NCBI GenBank assembly: GCA_964583605.1
Contig: CAZOWL010000022.1
Coordinates: forward strand, 1-47,436
Direction of reading: 5' to 3'
Length of the DNA: 47,436 nucleotides
Origin: CAZOWL01 sp964583605
GTDB lineage: Bacteria > Pseudomonadota > Gammaproteobacteria > Chromatiales > Chromatiaceae
The position numbers and the translations under genes were made by a program. The notes under the pieces were generated by a model. The model saw nothing but the letters and a program-made list of their open reading frames with translations, was not told the origin of the DNA and ran no database searches. How positions within the stretch are numbered: position 1 is the stretch's first letter; every line of letters begins with the position of its first letter. Of this stretch, positions 29,163 through 37,722 are shown one piece after another.

Positions 29163-30185
29163 TCAGCCGCGGCGAGGCACAAGTAGGACGTGTTCGGGGT
29201 CAGTGCTGATGAGGGCGAGATCGTCAGGGACCTTATCCGAGCCGCCGGCCAGTGCCCGCTGTCCGGTCTCGACATTGGGAGGAATGAAACCGCCGGCGCG
29301 GTGCTCCAGCCAGGCCAAGGGCAATTGCAGGCGCTGCGCAAAGCCCGATTCGACGTCGCCGATCGCGCCTAGCGTGATCTTCACGCGCTGGGCGACCCCC
29401 CCGTTGCCGCGCGCCACCATGGCGCCGCCGGGCCAATCGATCAGCTTGCCGACGCCGGGGCCAGAGGCCCAATCGGCGCTGATGGCAGCGAGGTGGTTCG
29501 TGAACGCGAAGGTCGTCCCACTGCTGTCGAGTCACGCTACGACCTGGATGAGCTTGCTCGGCAGGTCCACGCCGGGGTTGGCCGCGCGAAGGCGCGGATC
29601 GTCCCAGCGATAGATCTTGCCGAGGAAGATGTCGGCATAGACGTCCCGCGGCAGGTTCAACGGGCCACTGAGGCCCGGTAGGTTATAGGTGATCGCGATC
29701 ATGCCCGCCGTGATCGGGATCTGGGCGACCTCGCCGGCGGCCTGGGCCGCTTCCTCAGCCGAGAGGGGGGCATCCGTCGCGCCAATGTCGACGGTCCCGG
29801 CCAGGAAGCGGTCGATGCCCTCGCCGCTGCCGACCGCGTCGTAACTGAGTCCTAAACCGGGATGCGCCTCGCCTTACCATGAAATTCGCGGAGCACGTTC
29901 GCCCCCTCGCCCTCTGGGAGAGGGTTGGGGTGAGGGAACGGTCAGGGGCGAGACGACGTTTCATCGTCCGGGGTGGCTCGGCTCGCCCCATGATCGTTAG
30001 CGCTTCAGCCATTCCTGGATGATCGGAGCGGCGAAGGTCGAGCCAGCGCCAGTGATGGCTCGGCGCGCGACGGCGCCATCCTGGGCACCCGCCGCATCCT
30101 CCGGGGAACGGCCGCAGCCGCTGAGCAGGGACAGCAACAGACCAAACAGTAAGATCGATATGGAGATTGGGGCCGTTCTGTGCAT
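29163..30185 (-). pseudogene. pstS-like phosphate/arsenate-binding lipoprotein, disrupted
   Basis: Starts at 30185 as MHRTAPISISILLFGLLLSLLSGC with a lipobox (LSGC), then AITGAGSTFAAPIIQEWLKR. It is cut by MITE copy 4 (29874-29999) and resumes as GEAHPGLGLSYDAVGSGEGI...DIGATDAPLS and ITYNLPGL. It has an in-frame TGA in place of an expected residue in VVA-stop-LDSSGTTFAFTNHL, then continues GNGGVAQRVKITLGAIGDVE to PRRG. The usual C-terminal 30 residues are replaced. PstS proteins bind phosphate in the periplasm, and paralogues in arsenic islands are thought to serve As(V)/phosphate discrimination. Its place behind arsR suggests such a former role. It is clearly non-functional. Confidence 0.85.
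29874..29999 (+). mobile_element. 126-bp MITE-like repeat, copy 4, inside the pstS-like gene
   Basis: Starts TTACCATGAAATTCGCG and ends CATGATCGTTA, 126 bp with both TTA ends. It has the most regular internal arms of the four (CCCTCTGGGAGAGGG; AACGGTCAGGGGCGAG against CTCGCCCCATGATCGTT; GACGA/TCGTC). It interrupts the pstS-like reading frame directly after the codons for EWLKR. Confidence 0.85.
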
Positions 30186-30227
30186 GGCGGGCTCCGCGTC
30201 AAGCGAGATGATGGACATCACCAGCGC

Positions 30228-30256
30228 AGTATATACGGTCTTCCATATGTTTTGGT
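30228..30256 (-). promoter_or_regulatory. Possible promoter/operator of the pstS-like gene
   Basis: On the - strand a -10-like TATACT lies about 40 nt before the start at 30185, without a good -35. It is overlapped by ATAT-N10-ATAT, similar to the ATAT-N12-ATAT at the permease promoter (45585-45604). Control by an ArsR- or PhoB-type regulator is possible but unproven. Confidence 0.3.
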
Positions 30257-30330
30257 TGCGGCCCGTTGATGAAAAGACCGGTACCGGCTTGACCTCGGGC
30301 GGATACATAGCGATGACCCCATGCCCCACC

Positions 30331-30684
30331 TCACGCGCAGCGCGCGGTGCCCGGACGGTTCGGCATCATGGCCAAGGCCTGCTCGTCGTTTGCGCACGGG
30401 GCTTCGCGACGGACCCCCATGGCAGTCACGGGCAGCACGGCCTGGGCCCAGTCGGGCAACTGAGGATTGATGCGGTAGAAGACCCAGAGCCCCTCGCGCC
30501 GGTCGACGACCATCCCCAGCTCGCGCAGCTGGGCGAGGTGGCGCGAGACGTGCGGCTGGCTCGCACCGAGTGAATGGGTCAGCTCGCAGACGCAGAGCTC
30601 ATCCTGGTGCAAAAGCAGCATCAGGCAGCGCAGGCGGGTGTCGTTGGCCAGGGCGCCGAACAGCTCGGTCGCTTCGATCTTCAT
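30331..30684 (-). CDS. arsR: ArsR-family As(III)-responsive repressor
   Basis: Winged-helix repressor of 117 aa. The metal-site motif ELCVCELT (C31, C33) in the recognition-helix region and the DNA-binding ASQPHVSRHLAQLRELGMVVDRREG are typical of ArsR sensors. Two further cysteines (C97, C116) lie in the tail and may complete a three-thiol As(III) site. It is the last intact gene behind aioX-aioS-aioR, 106 bp after aioR, and precedes the ruined pstS-like gene. It probably controls ars genes of the island, adding derepression to the sigma-54 control of aioBA. Confidence 0.92.
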   Translation of the reverse strand: MKIEATELFGALANDTRLRCLMLLLHQDELCVCELTHSLGASQPHVSRHLAQLRELGMVVDRREGLWVFYRINPQLPDWAQAVLPVTAMGVRREAPCANDEQALAMMPNRPGTARCA

Positions 30685-30790
30685 CGTATTCGCATCCGGT
30701 TAGCCCAATGCCGGCCATCTTGGCCGACGAGGCCGGCCTTGTCCATGCAGCACCGGGTGAGGTACTGCCAGTGCCACAGTTACGCGCCGA

Positions 30791-32092
30791 TTACCGCGAC
30801 AGGCCGTAGCGCTTCATCTTCTGCCATAGGGTCTTGCGGCTGATGCCAAGGGCCGCCGCCGCCGCGGCGAGGCTCTCGCTGTGCTCGGCCAGTGCAGCGA
30901 GGATGGCGGCCCGCTCCCCGGCTTCGGCGCTGGCCTTCAGGGGTTTCGCGTCGCCGTCGCCGAGCCCAGGTAGCGACAAGCCAAGGTGTTGCCCTTCGCC
31001 CAAGATGCAGGCGCGCTCGAGCACGTGGTGGAGCTCCCGGACATTGCCGGACCAACCGTAGCGCAGCAGTCGCTCACGATCCTCGCGCCGCAGCGTGCGT
31101 CGCTCGTCGGGAAAGCGTTGGGCATGCTCGGTAAGGAAGCGCTCGGTGAGCCAGAGGATGTCCTCGGGCCGCTCGCGCAGCGGCGGGATCTGAAGCTCCA
31201 GCACCTTGACTCGGTAGTAGAGATCCTCGCGAAAGCGGCCGGTGCGGACCAGGGACTCGAGGTCCTGGTGGGTGGCGCAGACCAGGCGCGCCGGGACTTC
31301 GATCGCCCGCGCGCTACCGAGCCGGGTCAGACGCCGCTCCTGCACGACGCGCAGCAGCCGCGACTGGAGCCCGAACGGCATGTCGCCGATCTCGTCCAGG
31401 AAGAGGATGCCCTGACCGGCCTGCTCGAAGACGCCCCGGCGCTGGACCGTCGCGCCCGTGAAGGCGCCCTTCTCATGGCCGAAGAGCTCGGATTCGATCA
31501 GCCCCTCCGGCAGCGCCGCGCAGTTGACGGCGACAAAGGGCGCGGTGGGGCACTGCAAGGCGTGCAGGCGCCGGGCGACCACCTCCTTGCCGACCCCGGA
31601 CTCGCCGCCGATCAGGACCGGCGTCTCCGGGTGGCGGGCGATGCGCGCAAGCTCGCGCTCGACGCGCTGCATCGCCGGCGAGAGGCCGAGGCGCTCGTCA
31701 TGGCCGGCAGCGCACGGGCGGCCGGGCGCGCCGGCCAGGGCCCGCAGCTTGGCGATCAGGGTCGCCGGGCTCAAGGGCTTGGTCAGGTAGTCCGCGGCCC
31801 CGAGCTTGAGCAGCCGGACTGCATCCTCGATGGTGCCGTAGCCGGTGATGAAGAGACAGGGCGGCGGGGTCGCGACCGCGGCGAGCAGCCGCTCGAACAG
31901 CTCCACGCCCGTGATGTCCGGCAGGTTGACGTCGATGAGCGCGAGATCGACGGCAGTCTCGGTCAGGGCCGCGAGGCCGTCGCGCCCGGTCCGCCGCCAA
32001 TCGACCTCGTAGCCCTCGATGTCGAGCCGCTGCACCAGGGCCTCGCCCATGATGGCGTCGTCCTCGACCAGACAGATCCGCGTCCTAACCAT
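30791..32092 (-). CDS. aioR: AioR, sigma-54-dependent arsenite response regulator
   Basis: NtrC-type activator of 433 aa. The receiver domain has phospho-acceptor D54 in LALIDVNLPD. The AAA+ domain has GESGVGKE (Walker A), GAFTGA (the sigma-54 contact loop, intact) and ILFLDEIGDM (Walker B). A Fis-type HTH ends the protein (AAAAALGISRKTLWQKMKRYGL). The ATG at 32092 overlaps the end of aioS by 8 bp; an upstream in-frame ATG is unlikely. Once phosphorylated by AioS it should bind the GTTAC-N6-GTAAC site at 34455 and activate the sigma-54 promoter of aioBA. Confidence 0.93.
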   Translation of the reverse strand: MVRTRICLVEDDAIMGEALVQRLDIEGYEVDWRRTGRDGLAALTETAVDLALIDVNLPDITGVELFERLLAAVATPPPCLFITGYGTIEDAVRLLKLGAADYLTKPLSPATLIAKLRALAGAPGRPCAAGHDERLGLSPAMQRVERELARIARHPETPVLIGGESGVGKEVVARRLHALQCPTAPFVAVNCAALPEGLIESELFGHEKGAFTGATVQRRGVFEQAGQGILFLDEIGDMPFGLQSRLLRVVQERRLTRLGSARAIEVPARLVCATHQDLESLVRTGRFREDLYYRVKVLELQIPPLRERPEDILWLTERFLTEHAQRFPDERRTLRREDRERLLRYGWSGNVRELHHVLERACILGEGQHLGLSLPGLGDGDAKPLKASAEAGERAAILAALAEHSESLAAAAAALGISRKTLWQKMKRYGLSR

Positions 32093-33521
32093 GGGTGCCT
32101 CGCGGGTAAAGAGGCAGACGCACGCGGGCGCGGGTGATGGAGCCCTCCGCATCCAGCTCGATGCTGCCGCCGAGCTGGGAGGCGATCTGATAGCAGACCC
32201 AGAGCCCGAGCCCTGGGCTGCCGGGGCGCAGCGACGGATAGGGCTCGAAGACGTAGGCGAGCCGCTCGGCCGGCAGGGGCCGGCCGCTGTTCTCGACCTC
32301 GATGCGGAGCTCGCCCGCGTCCGCGGCCACCTGGACCTCGACAGTACCGCCGTCGCGGGCCGCCGCCAGCGCGTTGAGTAGCAGATTCAGCAGCAGCTGG
32401 CGCACAGGTGCCGCCGGCAGCGCGGTCGCCGCCGCGAAGCCGTTGTGCCAGACGAGCGACGTCCCGCACCGGGTCAGCCGCGGCTGGGCCAGTGTGCGCA
32501 CGTCCTCGATGTCGGCATGCGTGAGGGTCCGGCTGTCGGCGCGGGCCTCGACCAAGAGGGCCGAGACGGTGTCCTGGATCTGCCGCAGCGCCCGATCGAG
32601 CAGATCGAGCAGCTGACCGGTGCGCGCATCGACGGGGGCCGCGCGGGTGCGATAGGTGTCGATCGCGAGGACCATGCCGCCGAGCGGGTTATTGATCTCG
32701 TGGGCAACGCCGGCGGCGACGCGGCCCACGGCCGCCAGCCGCTCGGCCTGCACCATGCGCCGCTCGAGCTCGGCCTTCTCGGCGAGCGCGCCGAGCATCT
32801 CGGTGAAGCGCCGCCCGAGCTGGCCGATCTCGTCATCGCCGGTGGAGATGGGACAGTCGAGGGCCCGCACGTCGTCGCGGCCGACCCGCACCAGACAGCC
32901 GGCGAGCCGCACGAGCGGCGTCACCATGCGCCGTCCCCAGAGCCAGCCAACGGGCAGCAGCAGCGCCAGCACCGCGGCCGTGACGAGAAAGCCGCCAAGC
33001 AGGATCTCCTGAAAGCGGGCGAGGAAGGGGGCATCCGACAACAGGGCCAGCAGCTCCCCGACCCGCGTGCCGTCGCTGTAGAGCGGCAGCCTGAACAGCC
33101 GGCGCGGCTCCTCGCGGCCGGACGCGATGACGAGCCGCACAGCGGGGACCTCGGCAGCCGCCGCGGGCGCGAGCCAGGGCAGGGCCTCGGCCAGGGGCTG
33201 GTCGAGCCGGTAGCGACGCGGGGCGTTGCTCGCGAAGATGCGCCCGGCGGCGTCCACCAGGATCCAGGCCGTGTCCGGCTCCCGGCCGTCCGGGCCGCGC
33301 AGCAGCGAGTAGGCGAGCCAGATGTCATCGTGGCGCAAGGCCTCGACCAGCAGCGCGGCCATCGCATGGCCGAGGCGATCGGCATTGCGGGCCTGGTCGT
33401 CACGCAGGTTGTGCAACGTCTGCAGCCCGAGCGCCAGCGCCATCAGCACCGCCGTCAGGATCGCGGTGACGCTCAGGCTGAGCGGGAGGCGCACCCGATA
33501 GCTCGCCAGCGCGCGGATCAT
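32085..33521 (-). CDS. aioS: AioS, arsenite sensor histidine kinase
   Basis: Membrane kinase of 478 aa. TM1 is about 12-34 (PLSLSVTAILTAVLMALAL), the periplasmic domain about 35-172, and TM2 about 174-195, followed by a HAMP-like stretch and coiled coil. The dimerisation box GVAHEINNPLGG carries phospho-His274, and the ATPase domain has LLLNLLLNALAAARDGG and PGLGLWVCYQI. The ATG at 33521 overlaps the aioX stop as ATGA. It should phosphorylate AioR when the periplasmic domain senses arsenite-loaded AioX. The gene has drawn long spurious open frames on both strands because of high GC. Confidence 0.92.
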   Translation of the reverse strand: MIRALASYRVRLPLSLSVTAILTAVLMALALGLQTLHNLRDDQARNADRLGHAMAALLVEALRHDDIWLAYSLLRGPDGREPDTAWILVDAAGRIFASNAPRRYRLDQPLAEALPWLAPAAAAEVPAVRLVIASGREEPRRLFRLPLYSDGTRVGELLALLSDAPFLARFQEILLGGFLVTAAVLALLLPVGWLWGRRMVTPLVRLAGCLVRVGRDDVRALDCPISTGDDEIGQLGRRFTEMLGALAEKAELERRMVQAERLAAVGRVAAGVAHEINNPLGGMVLAIDTYRTRAAPVDARTGQLLDLLDRALRQIQDTVSALLVEARADSRTLTHADIEDVRTLAQPRLTRCGTSLVWHNGFAAATALPAAPVRQLLLNLLLNALAAARDGGTVEVQVAADAGELRIEVENSGRPLPAERLAYVFEPYPSLRPGSPGLGLWVCYQIASQLGGSIELDAEGSITRARVRLPLYPRGTHG

Positions 33522-34432
33522 GCCGACCCGCCCCGTCCGACCGCGCTGGCCATCGCGGCGATGTCGGCGAACAGGGCCGGGCCCTCGACCGCGAAGCCAT
33601 CGAGATTGAGATCCGCGAGCAGCGCCCGGCCCTCGGCGTCGTCGCGCTGCCCGGCCAGCGTCGCGCGCACCAGCGCGCGGTCGCGCTGCCTCATGGCCGG
33701 GCCGGCGACGAGCGGCGGGAAGCCGAACAGCGGCGAGCGGTGGACGACGCGTAGCGCCTCGCCAAGTGCCGGCGTGTGCCGGACCAGGGTCTCGCGGACA
33801 TAGCCGTCGACCGCGGCACCATCGGCCAGGCCCTCGCTGACGGCCAGCACGCTCCGCGGGTGGCCCCAGGTGAAGAAGGTGCGACGGAAGAAGCGGTCCG
33901 GGTCCTCGCCGGCCGTGGCGAGGGCGAAGCGCGGGTAGAGCCAGCCCGAGTTGGAGTCCGGATCGGCCCAGGCAAAGATCCGTCCCTGGAGATCGGCGAG
34001 GCTGTGCAGATCCGAGCCCGCCGCGACGATGATCTCGGACCGGTACAGGGGCTGCCCGCGCCAGCTCGGCACCACGATCAGCTCCAGCCGATCCTGGTGC
34101 TGCACGTAGGGATAGCCGCAGATCCAGGCCAGATCCAGCCGGCCGCCGAGCAGCAGGTCGAGGATCTCGCGGTAGCGGGCCCGCTGCACGAGCGCGACCG
34201 GCCGACCCAAGCGGGCCCCGAGCCAGGTGGCCCATTGGCCGAGGAAGCCGACCTGCTCGTCCAGGATCACGGGCGTAACGCCGAGGCGCAGCGGCGGCTC
34301 GGCCTGGCCGTCCGGCGTCGCCCCCTGCGTCTCGCTGGCGAGGGCGGCCCGCGTTAGCAAAGGCGGTGCCAGGGTCAGCAGCCCGGCGGCCGCCACCCCT
34401 GAGGCAAAGGCGCGGCGTGAGCAGCGCGTCAT
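33518..34432 (-). CDS. aioX: AioX, periplasmic arsenite-binding sensor protein
   Basis: Protein of 304 aa of the PhnD-like substrate-binding fold. A Tat-like leader (SRRAFASGVAAAGLLTLAPPLL) precedes the mature domain, which begins LRLGVTPVILDEQ. LDLAWICGYPYVQHQ contains Cys105, at the position of the cysteine needed for As(III) binding in characterised AioX proteins. FAWADPDSNSGWLYPRF and the SVLAVSEGLADGAAVDGYV stretch are also typical. First gene of the overlapping aioX-aioS-aioR set and divergent from aioB. The ATG at 34432 is preferred because only it puts the leader at the N-terminus. It lies 23 nt from the AioR-type palindrome. Confidence 0.9.
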   Translation of the reverse strand: MTRCSRRAFASGVAAAGLLTLAPPLLTRAALASETQGATPDGQAEPPLRLGVTPVILDEQVGFLGQWATWLGARLGRPVALVQRARYREILDLLLGGRLDLAWICGYPYVQHQDRLELIVVPSWRGQPLYRSEIIVAAGSDLHSLADLQGRIFAWADPDSNSGWLYPRFALATAGEDPDRFFRRTFFTWGHPRSVLAVSEGLADGAAVDGYVRETLVRHTPALGEALRVVHRSPLFGFPPLVAGPAMRQRDRALVRATLAGQRDDAEGRALLADLNLDGFAVEGPALFADIAAMASAVGRGGSA

Positions 34433-34454
34433 TGGCGTCAACCTCTCATCGTGC

Positions 34455-34470
34455 GTTACCTTCTTGTAAC
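34455..34470. promoter_or_regulatory. AioR-type enhancer palindrome
   Basis: GTTAC-CTTCTT-GTAAC is a perfect inverted repeat and fits the GTTNC-N6-GNAAC pattern I recall for AioR binding upstream of aio operons. It lies about 100 bp before the sigma-54 promoter, a normal enhancer distance, and just before aioX, so it could also autoregulate aioXSR. A lone GTTAC half-site lies at 34488. Confidence 0.75.
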
Positions 34471-34567
34471 ACATCTCGATGGCCGACGTTACCCCAGATT
34501 CCCATCTGGCAGCGCCGAGGACCGCATTTCCCGGCCTGATGCCTAGTCTGCCTGGGGCCCACGGGGG

Positions 34568-34582
34568 TGGCCCAAAATCTGC
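34568..34582 (+). promoter_or_regulatory. Sigma-54 (-24/-12) promoter of aioBA
   Basis: TGG CCCAAAATCT GC: the GG at 34569-34570 and the GC at 34581-34582 are separated by exactly 10 bases, the obligatory spacing, and the match to TGGCAC-N5-TTGCA is good. Transcription would begin near 34594, leaving a leader of about 32 nt with AGGAGA before the aioB ATG. Confidence 0.8.
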
Positions 34583-34625
34583 AATATGCCGCGAGCGAAC
34601 TGACCACAGGAGAACACGACAAGCC

Positions 34626-35141
34626 ATGACAGATCTCAGTCGACGCCGCTTTCTCACGACCGGCGGGGCCGCCGCGGCCGGCGCCGCCCTGCTCGGCCCT
34701 GACCTCGGCCATGCCGCCAGCACTGGGCCGCACCCGGGCGCCACGACCCTCCCCTATCCGCGCACCGGCATCGCCCAGGCCGCGGCGCTGAAGGTCGACG
34801 AGCCCAAGGCGTTCAGCTTCCCGGACGAGGACTCCTTCTGCCAGGTCTTGAAGACCGGACGGCCGGTGCCCGGCGGGGTCGGGCCGGATGCGGACATCGT
34901 GGCCTTCAGCACCCAATGCACCCACATGGGCTGTCCGCTCAGCTACGACAAGGTAGCGCGGACCTTCAAGTGCGGTTGCCACTTCAGCATCTTCGACCCG
35001 GAGATGCAGGGCCAGATGGTCGACGGCCAGGCGACCGAGAACCTGCCCCGCATCCTCCTGGAGTACGACGAGGGGGACGACACCCTCTACGCCGTCGCCG
35101 TCGAGGGCCTGATCTACGGCCGCCAGTCCAATCTGCTCTGA
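34626..35141 (+). CDS. aioB: Arsenite oxidase small (Rieske) subunit
   Basis: Protein of 171 aa. The Tat leader SRRRFLTTGGAAAAGAALLG exports it, and presumably AioA with it, to the periplasm. The Rieske 2Fe-2S ligands are C98-x-H100 (CTHMGCP) and C116-x2-H119 (CGCHF), with C103 and C118 placed to form the structural disulphide. It accepts electrons from the AioA molybdenum centre and passes them to a cytochrome or similar carrier; none is encoded here. The ATG at 34626 follows AGGAGAACACGACAAGCC. The upstream in-frame extension is not a leader. It lies 25 bp before aioA. Confidence 0.96.
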   Translation: MTDLSRRRFLTTGGAAAAGAALLGPDLGHAASTGPHPGATTLPYPRTGIAQAAALKVDEPKAFSFPDEDSFCQVLKTGRPVPGGVGPDADIVAFSTQCTHMGCPLSYDKVARTFKCGCHFSIFDPEMQGQMVDGQATENLPRILLEYDEGDDTLYAVAVEGLIYGRQSNLL

Positions 35142-35166
35142 GCCCATTACCCACGGAGTCGCACCC

Positions 35167-37659
35167 ATGAGCCAACGCCCAGACCGCATCCCGCTGCCGC
35201 CGCCCGACGCCCAGCGCACCAACATGACCTGTCACTTCTGCATCGTCGGCTGTGGCTACCACGTCTATAAATGGCCCGCCAACCGCGAGGGTGGGCGCGC
35301 CCCGCACGAGAACGCGCTGGGGCTCGACTTTCGCCGCCAGCTCGGGCCGCAGCAGCTGATCATGACCCCGGCGATGCACAACCAGATCGCCGATCGCGAC
35401 GGCCGACGTTGGCACGTCATGGTCCTACCGGACAAGGCCTGCCTGGTCAACCAAGGCCTGTCCTCGACCCGCGGTGGCCAGATGGCGAGCATCCTCTACA
35501 GCGGCGAGGGCGCCTCGCGCCAGCGGCTCGCCTACCCGATGCTCTTCACCGGCGACGACTGGGTCGAGACCAATTGGGACACGGCGCTCGCCGTCTATGC
35601 CGGCGTGACCAAGCGGATCCTCGACGAGAATGGCCCCGAGGCCCTGGCCTTCGACGCCTTCGATCACGGCGGCGCCGGCGGCGGCTTCGAGAATACGTGG
35701 GGCAGCGGCAAGCTGATGTTCAGCGCCCTGCGCACCCCGCTGACGCGCATCCACAACCGCCCCGCTTACAACTCCGAGTGCCATGCGACGCGGGACATGG
35801 GCATCGGCGAGCTCAACAACGCCTACGAGGACAGCGAGGTCGCCGACACCCTGTTCTTCATCGGCGCCAACGGCTACGAGACCCAGACCAACTACTTCCT
35901 CGCCCATGTCATGCCGAACATGCGCGGCGAGACGATCGCGAAGAAGCAGCAGTGGTTCCCTGGTGAGACGGCCGAGAAGGCCAAGGTCATCTTCGTCGAT
36001 CCACGCCGCTCGCTGACCGTCTCGGTCGCCGAGCACATCGCCGGCAAGGAGAACGTGCTGCACCTGGCCATCGCCCCGGGCACCGACACGGCGCTCTTCA
36101 ATGGGCTGATGACCTATGTCGTCGAGCAGGACTGGCACCACGAGGCCTTCATCGGCGAGCACACGAGCGGCTTCGAGGAGGCGCTCGCGGCCAACCGCAT
36201 GAGCTTGAGGGAGTGCAGCCGCATCACCGGCGTGCCCGAGGCCGACATCGTCAAGGCCGCCGAATGGGCCTATGCGCCAAAGGCCTCCTCGACTGGCTCG
36301 TCCAGGCACTATCCGCGCACGATGCACGGCTACGAGAAGGGCATCATCTGGGGCAACGACAACTTCCGCACCCAGGCGGCGCTGGTCGATCTGGTGCTGA
36401 CCACCGAGAATGTCGGGCGGCGCGGCACCGGCGTCGTGCGCATGGGCGGCCACCAGGAGGGCTATGCCCGGCCGCCCTATCCGGGCGGGCGCCCGGCGAT
36501 CTATGTCGATGATGAGGTCATCAAGGGCAACGGCCGCATGCTGACGGTCTGGGCCACCAACCCCTTCCAGAGCACGCTCAATGCCGAGGCCTATCGCGAG
36601 GCCGTCTATCATCGCGCCAACATCGTGCGCGAGACCATCGCCCAGGCGCGCGGAGCCACCGCGAACGATCTCGTCGATCTGATCTACGACGCCGTCACGA
36701 ACCGCGGCGGCCTCTTCCTGGTCAGCATCGACCTCTATCGCACCAAGCTCGCCGACGCCGCCCACCTGCTGCTACCGGCGGCCCAGTCGGGCGAGATGAA
36801 TCTCACCTCGATGAACGGCGAGCGGCGCATGCGCCTGACCGAGCGCTTCATGGACCCGCCCGGCGTGGCCAAGCCCGATTGCCTGATCGCCGCCGATATC
36901 GCCAACAGGCTCAAGGCCCTCTATCGCGATGAGGGCAATGCCGAGATGGCGGCACGGTTCGACGGCTTCGACTGGCGCAGCGAGGAGGATGCCTTCGAGG
37001 ACGGCTTCCGCAAGCCCGAAGGCATCGACAGCCAGGGAGGCCCGACCGGCACCTTGGTCACCTATGAGCGCCTGCGGGCGATGGGCAACAACGGCGTGCA
37101 GTTGCCGGTCAAGGAATACCAGGCCGGCCAGCTGATCGGCACCGAGATGCTCTATACCGACCACAAGTTCGACACGCCGGACGGCAAGGCCGGCTTCCTG
37201 CCGGCCCCCTGGAATGGGATGCCGCAGATCGTCCAGGCCCAGCGCGACAAGTACCGCTTCCTGGTCAACAACGGGCGCACCAATCACATCTGGCAGACCG
37301 CCTATCACGACCGCCATCTCGCCTTCCGCCGCGACCGCTTCCCGATGTCGCCCTGCGAGATGAATCCGGAGGACGCCAAGGCCCTCGGCATCGAGGCCGG
37401 CGACATCGTCGAGCTCTACAACGACTATGGCTCGGCCTTCGCGATGGCCTACCCGGAGCCCGACATCGCCCGCGGCCAGGTGTTCATGATGTTCGGCTAC
37501 GACAACGGCGTCGTCGGCGACGTGGTCACGCCCTGGACCGACCGCAACCTGATCCCCTACTACAAGGGCACCTGGGCCAATATGCGCAAGGTCGGCGCGA
37601 TGCCCAACTACCAGCGCACCGTGTCCTTCAAGCGGCGGCGCTTCGATCTCACCGTGTGA
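35167..37659 (+). CDS. aioA: Arsenite oxidase large (molybdopterin) subunit
   Basis: Periplasmic DMSO-reductase-family enzyme of 830 aa oxidising As(III) to As(V). The N-terminal C22-x2-C25-x3-C29 (MTCHFCIVGCGYHVYKW) binds the 3Fe-4S cluster and is the known AioA signature, distinct from ArxA/ArrA, which have a 4Fe-4S motif. CLVNQGLSSTRGGQM, YNSECHATRDMGIGELNNAYED and SGEMNLTSMNGERRMRLTERFMDPPG are typical AioA blocks. No leader of its own: it travels with AioB. Its C-terminal third is duplicated, in decayed form, at 41611-42110. A strong hairpin separates it from moaA. Confidence 0.97.
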   Translation: MSQRPDRIPLPPPDAQRTNMTCHFCIVGCGYHVYKWPANREGGRAPHENALGLDFRRQLGPQQLIMTPAMHNQIADRDGRRWHVMVLPDKACLVNQGLSSTRGGQMASILYSGEGASRQRLAYPMLFTGDDWVETNWDTALAVYAGVTKRILDENGPEALAFDAFDHGGAGGGFENTWGSGKLMFSALRTPLTRIHNRPAYNSECHATRDMGIGELNNAYEDSEVADTLFFIGANGYETQTNYFLAHVMPNMRGETIAKKQQWFPGETAEKAKVIFVDPRRSLTVSVAEHIAGKENVLHLAIAPGTDTALFNGLMTYVVEQDWHHEAFIGEHTSGFEEALAANRMSLRECSRITGVPEADIVKAAEWAYAPKASSTGSSRHYPRTMHGYEKGIIWGNDNFRTQAALVDLVLTTENVGRRGTGVVRMGGHQEGYARPPYPGGRPAIYVDDEVIKGNGRMLTVWATNPFQSTLNAEAYREAVYHRANIVRETIAQARGATANDLVDLIYDAVTNRGGLFLVSIDLYRTKLADAAHLLLPAAQSGEMNLTSMNGERRMRLTERFMDPPGVAKPDCLIAADIANRLKALYRDEGNAEMAARFDGFDWRSEEDAFEDGFRKPEGIDSQGGPTGTLVTYERLRAMGNNGVQLPVKEYQAGQLIGTEMLYTDHKFDTPDGKAGFLPAPWNGMPQIVQAQRDKYRFLVNNGRTNHIWQTAYHDRHLAFRRDRFPMSPCEMNPEDAKALGIEAGDIVELYNDYGSAFAMAYPEPDIARGQVFMMFGYDNGVVGDVVTPWTDRNLIPYYKGTWANMRKVGAMPNYQRTVSFKRRRFDLTV

Positions 37660-37664
37660 GGCGA

Positions 37665-37700
37665 GGTCGCGGCCGCGGGTGATCGCCCCAGGCCGCGACC
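37665..37700 (+). repeat. Strong hairpin between aioA and moaA
   Basis: GGTCGCGGCC (37665-37674) and GGCCGCGACC (37691-37700) form a 10-bp all-matching stem, with extra pairing of GGG/CCC in the loop. No T-run follows, so it is not a full intrinsic terminator. It may protect the aioBA message or lower moaA expression. The decayed copy (near 42113-42152) keeps the stem, with one G-T pair. Confidence 0.6.
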
Positions 37701-37722
37701 GCCGCCGGATCATCCCCCAGCC

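Noticed and set aside
30685..30790. Sigma-54 promoter between aioR and arsR
   Set aside because: TGGCAC is present on the - strand but no GC follows at the required 10-base distance from GG.
33400..34235. Out-of-frame extension of the aioS reading frame into aioX
   Set aside because: The frame is open to 34235, but aioS homology begins at the ATG at 33521, which overlaps the aioX stop by ATGA; upstream codons are the aioX gene in another frame.
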